Positions 53,422 through 63,238 of a DNA stretch of 64,000 nucleotides are shown here, piece after piece (position 1 is the stretch's first letter; each line of letters opens with the position of its first letter). This DNA is from Borreliella americana. Lineage in GTDB: Bacteria > Spirochaetota > Spirochaetia > Borreliales > Borreliaceae. A program made the position numbers and the translations under genes. A model generated the notes under the pieces. It worked only from the letters and a program-made list of their open reading frames with translations, made no database searches and was not told the DNA's origin. The stretch spans positions 23,024 through 87,023 of the forward strand of contig NZ_JAJNFB010000004.1 of the NCBI RefSeq assembly GCF_021043605.1, in the 5' to 3' direction.

Positions 53422-54588
53422 ATGAAAAAATTTTCGTTTTTTAAAAAAAAGAAAAAAGTTGTTGATTTGAATCTTTTAAATGTTGTTGAAAACAAAAAAG
53501 ATTTGAGTACTTATGAATATAAGGCTCCTGTTAAGGAAATGCTAAAGGGATTTTATCATACCAAAGCTTCCATTTCTACTCTAAAAGTAGGGTTTGAGTC
53601 ATTACAAAGAATTTTGTTTTCTGGAATAGAAGATTTTGATCGGATATTTTCCACTCTTGTTGAGATGACAAATAATGCTCGTGATCAGATAAGCGTTATT
53701 TTTAGTGATCTTGGTAAAAATAATAAGGAAAAATTAAATCAAATATCTTCTGTTATTGTTGGAATTCAAGGTAGCTTAGAAACAATAAGTAATTTTTTGG
53801 GTGCTACTAATATGATCTCTCTTAATGCAAAGCTTGAGGCTGCAAGAGCTAAAGAATATGGTAAAGGATTTTCTGTTGTTGCAGATGAGATCAAGCGACT
53901 TTCTGATCAGGCAAAAGGTGTTATGAATATGATTTCTGTAAAGGAAATTGAGGAGGTTTCTAAAGATTTAATTTCTCATAACCTTAAGGATTTGCAGATT
54001 GATATTGATAAGTTCTTTGCCGAGATTCTTGAACAGCTTAATTATCTTGAGGTCATATTTAAGCGCTTTTCAAAAAGTCAAGAGGAATTTTCTTCTTTGA
54101 TTGAAAGTCTTGAGAGTATAGATACCAATATTACTTATTATTCAAGAAATTGTGATTCTTTGATTGGTTCTGATACTTTTATGCTGTCTAATGATGAGTT
54201 TTTAAAAACGCTAGAATATATCATCTCAGAGCAATTTTCTTGGAGTAATAATTTAAGATTACTTGTTGAGGGGCAAAGGACAATATTTATTCAGACGGAT
54301 GCTTACAAGTATGGGTTTGGATTGTTTTATAAAGCATTGTCTCCCAAGAATGATGCTATTAGGCAGTTGTGGGAAGAGGTATACATTCCTTATTTAAATA
54401 TTAATAAGCTTGCAGCTGAAATTTTGATTATATTTAGGGCAGAGAATCGTAATGATAGTGGTTTAAGGCAAGCTAAAGATTTTTTATCTCAAGCTGAAAA
54501 TTTATCTGAAGAAATTGTTAGAAAGCTTGAGCACATTAAAAAGATGGTAATTGAATTAGATAATCAAGGAATTAGTATTTTTTCTTGA
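53422..54588 (+). CDS. mcp1: Soluble methyl-accepting chemotaxis protein with CZB-like C-terminus
   Basis: A 388-residue receptor without membrane spans. The signalling tip is NMISLNAKLEAARAKEYGKG at 130-149, followed by FSVVADEIKRLSDQA. The C-terminal 120 residues follow the CZB zinc-binding pattern, but every ligand is changed: Gln271 for His in HxxW, Tyr297 for Cys in CxFGKW, and IPYLNIN where the H..H pair belongs. The N-terminus is very lysine-rich. No ribosome site is seen: a TAAAAT box lies only a few bases before the ATG. Confidence 0.8.
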   Translation: MKKFSFFKKKKKVVDLNLLNVVENKKDLSTYEYKAPVKEMLKGFYHTKASISTLKVGFESLQRILFSGIEDFDRIFSTLVEMTNNARDQISVIFSDLGKNNKEKLNQISSVIVGIQGSLETISNFLGATNMISLNAKLEAARAKEYGKGFSVVADEIKRLSDQAKGVMNMISVKEIEEVSKDLISHNLKDLQIDIDKFFAEILEQLNYLEVIFKRFSKSQEEFSSLIESLESIDTNITYYSRNCDSLIGSDTFMLSNDEFLKTLEYIISEQFSWSNNLRLLVEGQRTIFIQTDAYKYGFGLFYKALSPKNDAIRQLWEEVYIPYLNINKLAAEILIIFRAENRNDSGLRQAKDFLSQAENLSEEIVRKLEHIKKMVIELDNQGISIFS

Positions 54589-54718
54589 TTATTTTGATAA
54601 GATTTTTTGAAATATATTTAAATTAGAGATTTAAAATTATGATGACTTTTTAAGTTTTTATTTATTTAACTAAGGTTTGTTAAAAATCAAGTTTTATTTT
54701 GATAAAATAATTTTAGGT

Positions 54719-57700
54719 ATGAGTTTTAGGGCTAGGTTTATTCATCTCCATGTTCATTCAGATTATTCTCTTTTGGATGGAGCTGCAAAAATATCAGATA
54801 TTATATCAAAAGCAAAAAAATGCAATATGTCGCATATTGCATTAACAGATCATGGCAATCTTTTTGGGGCTATTAAATTTTATAAAGAAGCTAAAAAAGC
54901 AGGGATTAAGCCAATAATTGGCATTGAAGCCTATATGGCAAAGACTTCTAAGTTTTTAAAAAAACAGGATGATCTTGGAAAAATGTCTTACCATTTGATT
55001 TTGCTTGCCAAGAATGAGCTGGGTTATAAAAACTTATTAAAGTTAACAAGCATTTCTTATCTTGAAGGGTTTTATTATCGTCCAAGGATAGATAAAGAGG
55101 ATCTTGAAAAATATTCAGAGGGTTTGATTTGTACTTCAGCTTGCATTGGGGGACTTATTCCAAGACTTATTTTGGCCAATAGATTTGAAGATGCTAAGAA
55201 TGAAATTCTTTGGTTTAAAAAAATTTTTGGCAATGATTTTTATCTTGAGCTTCAAAGGCACGGAATTAAAGATCAAGACATTGTAAATGAAAGACTGGTT
55301 GAGTATTCTAGGGAGCTTGGAGTTCCTTTAACAGCAGCTAATGATTCTCATTATGTTAACAGAGAAGATGCAGCTGCTCAAGACATCATTGTTTGTATTG
55401 GTACTGGTGCTAAGAAAAGCGATGAGAATAGATTAAAAATGGAAACCAATGAATTTTATATCAAATCTCAAGAGGAAATGTGTGAACTTTTTAGTGATTT
55501 GCCTGAAGCTTTAGAAAATACTGTAAGGATTGCAGAAAAGTGCGATGATTTTAAAATAACTTTTCCAGGCCCTATTTTGCCTGATTATCAAATTCCTGTT
55601 GAATTTAATACTCTTGGTGAATATTTGGAATATCTCACTCTTGAGGGGTTAAAATTTAGATATAAAAATTTGACAAGCAAAATAAAAGATAGAGCTTTTT
55701 ATGAATTGAGTGTAATAATTGGAATGAGTTTTGAAGGATATTTTTTGATTGTTTGGGATTTTATTAAATTTGCTCATGATAACGATATTCCTGTTGGAGC
55801 TGGGCGTGGTTCTGGTGCTGGTTCAATTGTAGCTTATGCTCTTAGAATTACTGATATTGATCCTTTAAAGTATAATTTACTTTTTGAGAGATTTTTGAAT
55901 CCTGAGCGTATTTCTATGCCCGATTTTGATATTGATTTTTGTTTTGAAGGCAGAGATGAGATCATAAAATATGTTACCAATAAATATGGAGAAGATAAGG
56001 TAGCTCAAATAATTACTTTTGGAACTTTAAAGCCTAAGGCTGTAGTTAAGGATGTGGCTAGAGTTTTAGATATTCCGTTTGCTGAATCAAATGAACTTAC
56101 TAAGTTTATTCCCGATGGTCCTAAAGTTTCTTTAAAAGAGGTTTTAGATGACAATTCTTTAAAAGAGTATTTTACTGGCAAGTCTGTTTATAAAGAATTA
56201 ATGAATGCTGCATTGGTTCTTGAGGGAATGAATAGGCATGCTTCAACTCATGCTGCAGGAATTGTAATTTCTAAAACCCCATTAACCGACTATGTGCCTC
56301 TTTATAAGGATTATAAACAAGGCTCTGTTTCTACTCAATACACAATGGATTTGCTTGAAGAATGTGGGCTTGTTAAGATGGATTTTCTTGGTTTGAAAAC
56401 ATTAACGTTAATAAAAAATGCGGAAAATCTTATTAGAAGTGTAAATCCAAATTTTAAAATAAAAAATATTCCAGACAATGATGTTAAGACTTTCAAGATG
56501 CTAGGAGAAGGGAGAAGTGCATCTGTTTTTCAGTTTGAATCTGAAGGAATGCAGCAAATTCTAAAAGATGCAAAGCCCGACAGCATTGAAGATTTAATAG
56601 CCTTAAATGCTCTTTATAGGCCAGGTCCTATGCAATTTATTCCTCAATTTATTGCTGCTAAAAAAGGTGTTAAGAGAATTAAATATCCTCATCCGGATTT
56701 AAAGGAAGTTTTAAGGCCAACTTATGGGGTTATTGTTTATCAAGAGCAGGTAATGGAAGTCGCAAAAATAATTGGGGGCTTTTCTCTTGGCAAGGCCGAT
56801 ATTTTAAGACGTGCTATGGGTAAAAAGAAAGAAGACGAGATGAATGAAATGAAAGTAGATTTTTTAAGAGGCGCTATTGAGAAAGGATATGACAAAGAAA
56901 TTGCTAGTGAAATTTTTGAACTTTTAAAGCCTTTTTCGGGATATGGATTTAACAAATCGCATGCAGCGGCGTATTCTTTAATAGCATATCAAACTGCTTA
57001 TCTTAAGGCTAATTACCCTGAATATTTTATGGCTGCCAATTTGACTAATGAAATTAATAATAATGATAAGCTTTCTTATTACATTGAAGAGTCAAAAACC
57101 ATAGGTATAAACGTACTCAAGCCCGATATAAATCGATCATTTAGGGAATTTCGTGTAACTGATTCTGGAATTTCTTATGGGCTTAATGGGATTAAAAATC
57201 TTGGAGGAATTGTTGTTGATTTAATAATTGATGAGAGAGAAAAAAATGGCAAATATAGTTCTTTTGAAGATTTTATAAGGCGTGTAGATGATAAAGTAAT
57301 TAATAAGAAATTTTTAGAATCTGCAATAAAATCTGGACTTTTTGATAGTTTGGATCAAAATAGAAAAACTTTATTTGAAAATCTTGATCGTTTGATTGAA
57401 ATTGTTTCAGAAGATAAAAATAATAAAAAACTTGGTCAAAACAGCTTATTTGGTGCTTTTAGTCAAGATCCAATTCAGCAAAGTTTTAATTATCAAACTT
57501 TTAAAGAGTATTCTTATTCTGAGCTTTTAGGATTTGAAAAAGAGCTTTTAGGATTTTATGTGTCAGGGCATCCCCTTGATCCTTATAAAAAGGCAATTGA
57601 TAGTTTTTCCAGTTTAAATGTTTTAAAAGATCTTGCTGCCAAAAAAGATAGCATTGTTCAATTTGCTGGCATTTTAAATTCAGTAAAAGTTATTCAAACT

Positions 57701-58159
57701 AAAAGAAATAATGCAAAAATGGCTTTTGGCATTATAGAAGATTTTAAGGGTGCAATAGATATTGTAGTTTTTACAGAAAGCTATGAAAGGTATAGAAATT
57801 TTTTACTTGAAGGCAATGTTATTGGGGTTGTAGGTAGGCTTACGTTTAACAGAGACAAATTTTCAATTGTAGTTGAAAAAGTTGTAAATATTGAGAGACT
57901 TTTCGAAGATAAAATAAATAATATTCATATTAAATTTTTAAATAATAAATTAAATGACTTACAATTACTTAATTCTTTAAAGGAAAGTATAAGTAATTTT
58001 GAGGATAATTCTGGATTTTCAAATGTTTATTTTTATTTAAGGGAAAATGGTAAGGATTTAAAGTTAAAAATGAATTCAATTTTAAATTTTGTGCCAGATG
58101 AAGACAAGCTTGATAAGTTGAGAAAGTGTGTGATAGTTGAAGATGTTTGGGTTGATTAG
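54719..58159 (+). CDS. dnaE: DNA polymerase III alpha subunit
   Basis: A 1146-residue replicative polymerase. The PHP domain begins FIHLHVHSDYSLLDGA with His11 and His13, then LTDHGN (Asp44) and AANDSHYV; these metal ligands are kept, so PHP activity is possible. The catalytic core has GRGSGAGSIVAYAL and the acidic PDFDIDF near residue 402. Helix-hairpin-helix and OB domains end the protein. The frame opens at 54677, but the ATG at 54719 gives the family N-terminus. Confidence 0.96.
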   Translation: MSFRARFIHLHVHSDYSLLDGAAKISDIISKAKKCNMSHIALTDHGNLFGAIKFYKEAKKAGIKPIIGIEAYMAKTSKFLKKQDDLGKMSYHLILLAKNELGYKNLLKLTSISYLEGFYYRPRIDKEDLEKYSEGLICTSACIGGLIPRLILANRFEDAKNEILWFKKIFGNDFYLELQRHGIKDQDIVNERLVEYSRELGVPLTAANDSHYVNREDAAAQDIIVCIGTGAKKSDENRLKMETNEFYIKSQEEMCELFSDLPEALENTVRIAEKCDDFKITFPGPILPDYQIPVEFNTLGEYLEYLTLEGLKFRYKNLTSKIKDRAFYELSVIIGMSFEGYFLIVWDFIKFAHDNDIPVGAGRGSGAGSIVAYALRITDIDPLKYNLLFERFLNPERISMPDFDIDFCFEGRDEIIKYVTNKYGEDKVAQIITFGTLKPKAVVKDVARVLDIPFAESNELTKFIPDGPKVSLKEVLDDNSLKEYFTGKSVYKELMNAALVLEGMNRHASTHAAGIVISKTPLTDYVPLYKDYKQGSVSTQYTMDLLEECGLVKMDFLGLKTLTLIKNAENLIRSVNPNFKIKNIPDNDVKTFKMLGEGRSASVFQFESEGMQQILKDAKPDSIEDLIALNALYRPGPMQFIPQFIAAKKGVKRIKYPHPDLKEVLRPTYGVIVYQEQVMEVAKIIGGFSLGKADILRRAMGKKKEDEMNEMKVDFLRGAIEKGYDKEIASEIFELLKPFSGYGFNKSHAAAYSLIAYQTAYLKANYPEYFMAANLTNEINNNDKLSYYIEESKTIGINVLKPDINRSFREFRVTDSGISYGLNGIKNLGGIVVDLIIDEREKNGKYSSFEDFIRRVDDKVINKKFLESAIKSGLFDSLDQNRKTLFENLDRLIEIVSEDKNNKKLGQNSLFGAFSQDPIQQSFNYQTFKEYSYSELLGFEKELLGFYVSGHPLDPYKKAIDSFSSLNVLKDLAAKKDSIVQFAGILNSVKVIQTKRNNAKMAFGIIEDFKGAIDIVVFTESYERYRNFLLEGNVIGVVGRLTFNRDKFSIVVEKVVNIERLFEDKINNIHIKFLNNKLNDLQLLNSLKESISNFEDNSGFSNVYFYLRENGKDLKLKMNSILNFVPDEDKLDKLRKCVIVEDVWVD

Positions 58160-58168
58160 GAGGTGGTT

Positions 58169-58750
58169 GTGTTGGTTGTTTTAATAGAAATTTTGATGGT
58201 ATTTTTGCAGATTTATAGGATTTTAATTTTAATTAGGATCCTTCTTAGCTGGCTTGTGTCTTCAGGGATTAATACCAATGTATTTTTCAGATTTATACAT
58301 ATTGTCACAGAACCATTTTTATCTTTTTTTAGAAGAATTCCTTTTTTTACATTTGGTATGTTTGATTTTTCTCCAATTGCAGCTTTAATAACTTTAACTA
58401 TTTTTGAAAGAATGTTGGCTTATGGGAATTATAAGCTTTCCACATTTATTATTTTATTCATTGTTGAAGTTTGGGGAATATTTAGAAGCATTTTTATTGC
58501 TATAGTTTTCTTTTTATTGTTGAGATTATTATTATTGCTTTTGAATTTGTTCCAAGGCTCAGACTTTTTAAAAACAGTCGATTCATTTTTACTTCCTTTA
58601 TCTACCAGGATAAGTGGTGTGATTACTGACAAACATATGTCTTATGCTTTACGTTTGATTATTGGGAGTGCTTTAATGGTAGCATTTATAATTATTATTG
58701 AACAGGTTGTATTTGCTATTAGAGTTTTAGGAACATATTTGCCTTTTTAG
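58169..58750 (+). CDS. YggT family membrane protein
   Basis: About 193 residues with two YGGT repeats. Each has a hydrophobic start (LQIYRILILIRILLSWL) and the P(F/L)L...RR.P...G..D(F/L)SPI block, seen as RIPFFTFGMFDFSPIAAL. AGGAGG overlaps the dnaE stop. Starts at GTG 58163, GTG 58169 or TTG 58172 are all in frame; spacing favours 58169 or 58172. YggT proteins sit near the division machinery in many bacteria, but function is unsettled. Confidence 0.8.
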   Translation: MLVVLIEILMVFLQIYRILILIRILLSWLVSSGINTNVFFRFIHIVTEPFLSFFRRIPFFTFGMFDFSPIAALITLTIFERMLAYGNYKLSTFIILFIVEVWGIFRSIFIAIVFFLLLRLLLLLLNLFQGSDFLKTVDSFLLPLSTRISGVITDKHMSYALRLIIGSALMVAFIIIIEQVVFAIRVLGTYLPF

Positions 58751-58759
58751 GAGATTAAA

Positions 58760-60820
58760 ATGTTTTTACATGAGTTTGAATATGAGCTTAAAGGTATAGG
58801 TGGTCTTGGTGAAAAAGGAGTTGAAAGGTTAAATAATCTACAAATTTTTAATGTTAAAGATCTTATTGAATTTTTTCCTGTAAAATATGAAGATCGTCAA
58901 AATATACAAACTTTTCCGGATTTTTCTAAGGTGAAAAGTTGCGATATGATGACGGTGTTCACTGTTGTGGGGCATAAAAAATTTGGGGATAGTTCTAAAA
59001 AAAATTTAAAGTTAACTGCCATAAGTGTAAATGATGAGTCTTTTGAAATTTTACTTTTTAATAGGGCTTTTTTAGAGAATGTTTTTAAAATAGATAAAAA
59101 ATTCTATATTTATTCTAAATTTACTTATAACGATTATAGTGGTTTGTGGAGTTGTTCTAATTTTGACAGTGAAGTTTATAGTGACAAACCCGAAAGGTTT
59201 AAAAAAATTCTTCCAGTTTACTCTTTGACAGAGGGATTAACATCAAAGAAAATTTCATTATATGTAAGAGAAGCTCTTGAATATTTTTTTAAGTTTGGTC
59301 AAACAGATATTCCTAAATTTTTAATAGAAAAGTATTCTTTATTATCGTTAAGTGATGCTTTAAAAGAAATACACTTTCCAAGTTCATTAGAAATGCTTGA
59401 AAAGGCAAAAAAAACTTTAATTTATAGAGAGATTTTCTTGCTTCAGTTTTTTTCAAGGTATAGATCATCCAAGGTTCTTTTTCGAGAAAAAAGGTATTTA
59501 TCAAAAGATTTGCTTGAAAGGGTTATTTCGAGTTTGCCCTTTGAACTTACAGAAGATCAAAAAATTTCTGTTGATGAAATATTTTCAGATCTTAACTCTT
59601 CTAAGCCAATGAATAGATTGCTTCAAGGTGATGTTGGAAGTGGCAAAACCCTTGTTGCTTTACTTTCGGGGCTTCCTTTAATTGAAGCTGGATATCAGGT
59701 GGCGTTTATGGCTCCTACCGATCTTTTGGCTCGTCAGCATTATGATAATTTATCTAACATACTGTCGTCTTTTAACATTTCAATAACTCTTTTGACTGGT
59801 AGTTTAAAAAAGAAGGATAAGGAGCAAGCATTAGAAAGTATTAAAAGTGGCGCCTCTGGCTTAATAGTTGGAACACATGCTATTTTTTATGAAAGTACAG
59901 AATTTAAAAGACTAGCATATGTTATTATTGACGAGCAGCATAAATTTGGAGTTGTTCAAAGAGAAGAGCTCAAGAACAAAGGAGAGGGGGTAGACATGCT
60001 TTTAATGTCTGCAACGCCTATTCCTAGAAGTTTTGCGTTAACACTTTTTGGTGATCTTGAAGTTTCTTTTATTAAAACCTTGCCTAAGGGTCGTTTGCCT
60101 ATTACTACTTATTTAGCAAGGCATGGTAATGAAGATAAAGTTTATGAGTTTTTAAGAAAAGAGCTCTTAAAAGGGCATCAGGTTTATTTTGTTTATCCAT
60201 TAATTTCATCTTCAGAAAAATTTGAATTAAAAGATGTTAATAATATGTGTTTAAAATTAAAGGAAGTATTTAGCGAATATGTTGTAGATATGCTTCATTC
60301 CAAGTTGCCATCCGATTTAAAAGAAGAAATTATGAAAAATTTTTATTCAAAAAAAGTAGATATTTTGGTAACTACTAGTGTTATTGAAGTTGGAATTGAT
60401 TGTCCAAATGCAACTTGTATGGTGGTAGAACATGCTGAGCGTTTTGGACTTTCTACTTTACATCAAATTAGAGGTCGTGTTGGTAGAAGTAATTTACAAT
60501 CTTTTTTCTTTTTGCTTTATAAAGAACCTTTGACAAGTGCTGGAAAATTTAGATTGAAAACTATAAAAGAAAATTTGGATGGATTTAAAATAGCAGAAGA
60601 AGATTTAAGGTTAAGGGGGCCCGGTAATTTATTTGGACTTGAACAAGCAGGATATTTAAAATTAAAAATAGCTAATTTTGTTGATGATAGAGATGTTATA
60701 GTATTGATTAGAGAAGAACTCGATTTATTTTTTTATGATAATTCTGCTTATGACAAGCTTGATATTGATTTGCTAGATAATCTTTTTTGCTCTTATTTGA
60801 ATGTCGGACGAAGTATTTAG
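58760..60820 (+). CDS. recG: ATP-dependent DNA helicase RecG
   Basis: A 686-residue helicase that reverses stalled replication forks. An N-terminal wedge/OB domain comes first. Walker A is LLQGDVGSGKT near 290, the box II is DEQHKFG, motif III is SATPIPRS, and the C-terminal motifs are TTSVIEVGIDCPNAT and QIRGRVGRS. It follows the YggT gene by 9 bases. Its stop overlaps that of the convergent carboxypeptidase by four bases. Confidence 0.96.
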   Translation: MFLHEFEYELKGIGGLGEKGVERLNNLQIFNVKDLIEFFPVKYEDRQNIQTFPDFSKVKSCDMMTVFTVVGHKKFGDSSKKNLKLTAISVNDESFEILLFNRAFLENVFKIDKKFYIYSKFTYNDYSGLWSCSNFDSEVYSDKPERFKKILPVYSLTEGLTSKKISLYVREALEYFFKFGQTDIPKFLIEKYSLLSLSDALKEIHFPSSLEMLEKAKKTLIYREIFLLQFFSRYRSSKVLFREKRYLSKDLLERVISSLPFELTEDQKISVDEIFSDLNSSKPMNRLLQGDVGSGKTLVALLSGLPLIEAGYQVAFMAPTDLLARQHYDNLSNILSSFNISITLLTGSLKKKDKEQALESIKSGASGLIVGTHAIFYESTEFKRLAYVIIDEQHKFGVVQREELKNKGEGVDMLLMSATPIPRSFALTLFGDLEVSFIKTLPKGRLPITTYLARHGNEDKVYEFLRKELLKGHQVYFVYPLISSSEKFELKDVNNMCLKLKEVFSEYVVDMLHSKLPSDLKEEIMKNFYSKKVDILVTTSVIEVGIDCPNATCMVVEHAERFGLSTLHQIRGRVGRSNLQSFFFLLYKEPLTSAGKFRLKTIKENLDGFKIAEEDLRLRGPGNLFGLEQAGYLKLKIANFVDDRDVIVLIREELDLFFYDNSAYDKLDIDLLDNLFCSYLNVGRSI

Positions 60821-61605
60821 TTTGCGTATTTTTCAATTAGGTTGATAAGATTTGTTTTGTTATGGTGCCAAAATTCAAGAAGCTTATGTTGTAAGTTATT
60901 AAAATATTTTTTCTGAATCAAGCACGGCTTAGGTCCTATGTATAAGTAGTGCCAAGGCTCTGCTTTATATCCGGTTTCTATTTCATATCCTTTTGGATAT
61001 GAAATAGAAAATCCATATTTTAAAGAATTTTCATAAAGCCATTTTCCTTCTTTTGTGTTTAGTAAATTATCATCTATATTTATAAAATCTATTGCTGTTC
61101 CCATATGATGTTGAGAATGACCTGGAATTGCTGATTGAGTTTCTGCAACTTTTCTGCCATAAGTTTTGACATTGTAATCAAATAAAAATTTTTGGTACTT
61201 TTGTGTTCTGTAAGCGGATTTAATTTTAATTTTAATTCCAATTTTTTTTGCATCTTTTATTAGTTGAATTAAATCTTTTATTAATATTTTTCTTACTTTA
61301 ATAGTCTTTGTTCCAATATTTTTAAGATCTTCAAAATCATTAATATTTACCAGATCAGGTATTGTATAATTTATAGGAATTGGTATTTTTTTATTTATTA
61401 GAGTTAGAAGGTTATTTTTTTCTGCATCTACTAAGGGCTTTATTCCTTTTAAGAACTGAATAGGATTTTTTTCAATAAAATTTTTGCATTCCTTATTCAT
61501 TGTTTGGACAATCTTTAGCAGTATTTCTAAATCTTTTTTTGAAATGTTGTTAGCTAACAAAGATAGGTTAATAAATAGAAGTAGTAAAACATAAATTGAT
61601 TTCAT
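60817..61605 (-). CDS. VanY-like D-alanyl-D-alanine carboxypeptidase (M15B)
   Basis: A 262-residue exported metallopeptidase with a signal peptide ending near SLLA. The zinc site is complete: His166 and Asp173 in HHMGTAIDF (HxxGxAxD pattern), Glu216 and His219 in EPWHY. KSAYRTQKYQ gives the substrate-binding Arg. It should trim the terminal D-Ala of peptidoglycan stems in the periplasm. No vancomycin-resistance genes lie nearby, so it is a wall-maintenance enzyme. Confidence 0.88.
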   Translation of the reverse strand: MKSIYVLLLLFINLSLLANNISKKDLEILLKIVQTMNKECKNFIEKNPIQFLKGIKPLVDAEKNNLLTLINKKIPIPINYTIPDLVNINDFEDLKNIGTKTIKVRKILIKDLIQLIKDAKKIGIKIKIKSAYRTQKYQKFLFDYNVKTYGRKVAETQSAIPGHSQHHMGTAIDFINIDDNLLNTKEGKWLYENSLKYGFSISYPKGYEIETGYKAEPWHYLYIGPKPCLIQKKYFNNLQHKLLEFWHHNKTNLINLIEKYAN

Positions 61606-61723
61606 ATTATTTAATTATAATATATTTTAGTATAATTAATAGTTAATTCTAAATATATACATATTCTAGATTGGCTTAAATTTAGTTAAAAGTAATAAAT
61701 AAAGGAGACTGTATATAAGTAAT

Positions 61724-63073
61724 ATGATCAAAAAGTTTAAAAATTATAATCAGATAATAAAAGAGTTATTTATTATAGCTATTCCCACAGCTTTTGAATC
61801 GCTTTTATTTCAAATGGTAACTTTTTTTGATAATTTTATGATCTCCTATTTGGGCTCTTTTCACGTTACGGGAGTTTCTTTGGCAAATAGAGTAACTTTT
61901 CTTTTTTTTATTATTGTATTTGGACTTGGTACAGCTTTAAGCGCGTACGTGTCCCAAGCAATTGCAAAAAAGAAGTTTCTTCAAGTAAGACAATCTTTTG
62001 CTTATATATTGTCAATTGGAACTGTAATAGGAATAATTTTTTTTATATTTTCGTTTCTTTTCCCAAGAAAAATTATAAAGCTATTTACAGCTAATCAAAC
62101 TTCTTTAAATTTTGGATCGGAGTATTTAAAAATTATTTCATGGTCTTACTTGTTAATGGCATATTCTTTTTTATCGGCTATGGGTTTTAAGAGTGCCAAA
62201 GAAGTCAAAATACCCTTATGTGTTACTTCTATTGTTGTTTTAATAAATATTGTTTTTAATTATATTTTTATTTTTAGTTTTAGTATGGGAATAAAAGGTG
62301 CTGCATATGCTACTGTGCTTGCTAGAATTATTGAGTTTGTTTTTTATTTTTTATATAGTCTGATAAGCAATAATTCGTATTATAGGATTAAGTTTAGCGA
62401 TTTTTTTGTTTCAAAGGTAGTTACTAGGGCTAATTTGAAACTAATTATACCTGTTTTGTCTCACGAGATTTTTTGGGTTTTGAGTATAACTATTTTGCAT
62501 GCATTTTATGCTCGTGTTGGGAGCATCGAATACGCTTCATTTGCTGTTGCATCAAATCTTTTTGACATTTGTTTTGTATTGCTTCATGGTATGGGGCTTG
62601 CAACAGGGGTTGTTATGGGGCATTTAATGATTTATGATAAAAAACATGTCAGATCGGTTGGATTTTTTTTATCTTTTTTGGGATTTCTTTTGGGCATTTT
62701 TGTAATTATTTTGCTTATTGGAATATCGAGATTTGCACCTTATATTTTTAGTAATTTAGATTATCCCGAACTTGTTAGCGTGTTTATTTATGTTTTTGCA
62801 AGCATTGTAGTTTTTAAAGCTTTTACTGCACAAGTTCTTGTTGGGGTTTTTAGGGCTGGGGGGATACCAAATGTTTGTTTTTTTATTGAATCGGGAGTAA
62901 TTGTTTTTTATACGCTTCCAGTTGCTTATTTATTAGTGTTTTATACAAATTTAAGTTTACCAATAGTGATTTTTATTGTAAATCTGGAAGAGATCATTAA
63001 AAACATATTTATCATAATTGAATTTTTTCACGATGATTGGATACGAGAGATTGAGTATGAAGAGCTTGCTTGA
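61724..63073 (+). CDS. MATE-family efflux transporter
   Basis: A 449-residue transporter with twelve hydrophobic segments in two related halves. IAIPTAFESLLFQMVTFFDN at the start and ISYLGSFHVTGVSLANRV soon after are the MATE signature. The second half begins IPVLSHEIFWVLSIT. It exchanges drugs or metabolites for cations at the inner membrane; substrate unknown. GGAGA lies 16 bases before the ATG, rather far. A second MATE gene follows. Confidence 0.9.
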   Translation: MIKKFKNYNQIIKELFIIAIPTAFESLLFQMVTFFDNFMISYLGSFHVTGVSLANRVTFLFFIIVFGLGTALSAYVSQAIAKKKFLQVRQSFAYILSIGTVIGIIFFIFSFLFPRKIIKLFTANQTSLNFGSEYLKIISWSYLLMAYSFLSAMGFKSAKEVKIPLCVTSIVVLINIVFNYIFIFSFSMGIKGAAYATVLARIIEFVFYFLYSLISNNSYYRIKFSDFFVSKVVTRANLKLIIPVLSHEIFWVLSITILHAFYARVGSIEYASFAVASNLFDICFVLLHGMGLATGVVMGHLMIYDKKHVRSVGFFLSFLGFLLGIFVIILLIGISRFAPYIFSNLDYPELVSVFIYVFASIVVFKAFTAQVLVGVFRAGGIPNVCFFIESGVIVFYTLPVAYLLVFYTNLSLPIVIFIVNLEEIIKNIFIIIEFFHDDWIREIEYEELA

Positions 63074-63075
63074 GT

Positions 63076-63186
63076 ATGGGGCAGCGTGATATATTTAGTG
63101 TTAATAAAAATTTTAATAATCTTGGTGAATCCAAAATTCATTCTGATTATGCTGATTTAAAAGTAATTCCTTTTGTTTTATTGTAG
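63076..63186 (+). CDS. Possible 36-residue ORF between two MATE genes
   Basis: ATG at 63076 lies two bases after the TGA stop of the first MATE gene and runs 36 codons to TAG. It begins MGQRDIFSVNKNFNN. There is no good ribosome site. It could be a coupled small protein or chance; I cannot decide. Confidence 0.25.
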   Translation: MGQRDIFSVNKNFNNLGESKIHSDYADLKVIPFVLL

Positions 63187-63238
63187 ATCCCTGGTATTTG
63201 TCTTTGCAAAAATATTGATTTTTTATTTGGAGAATTTT

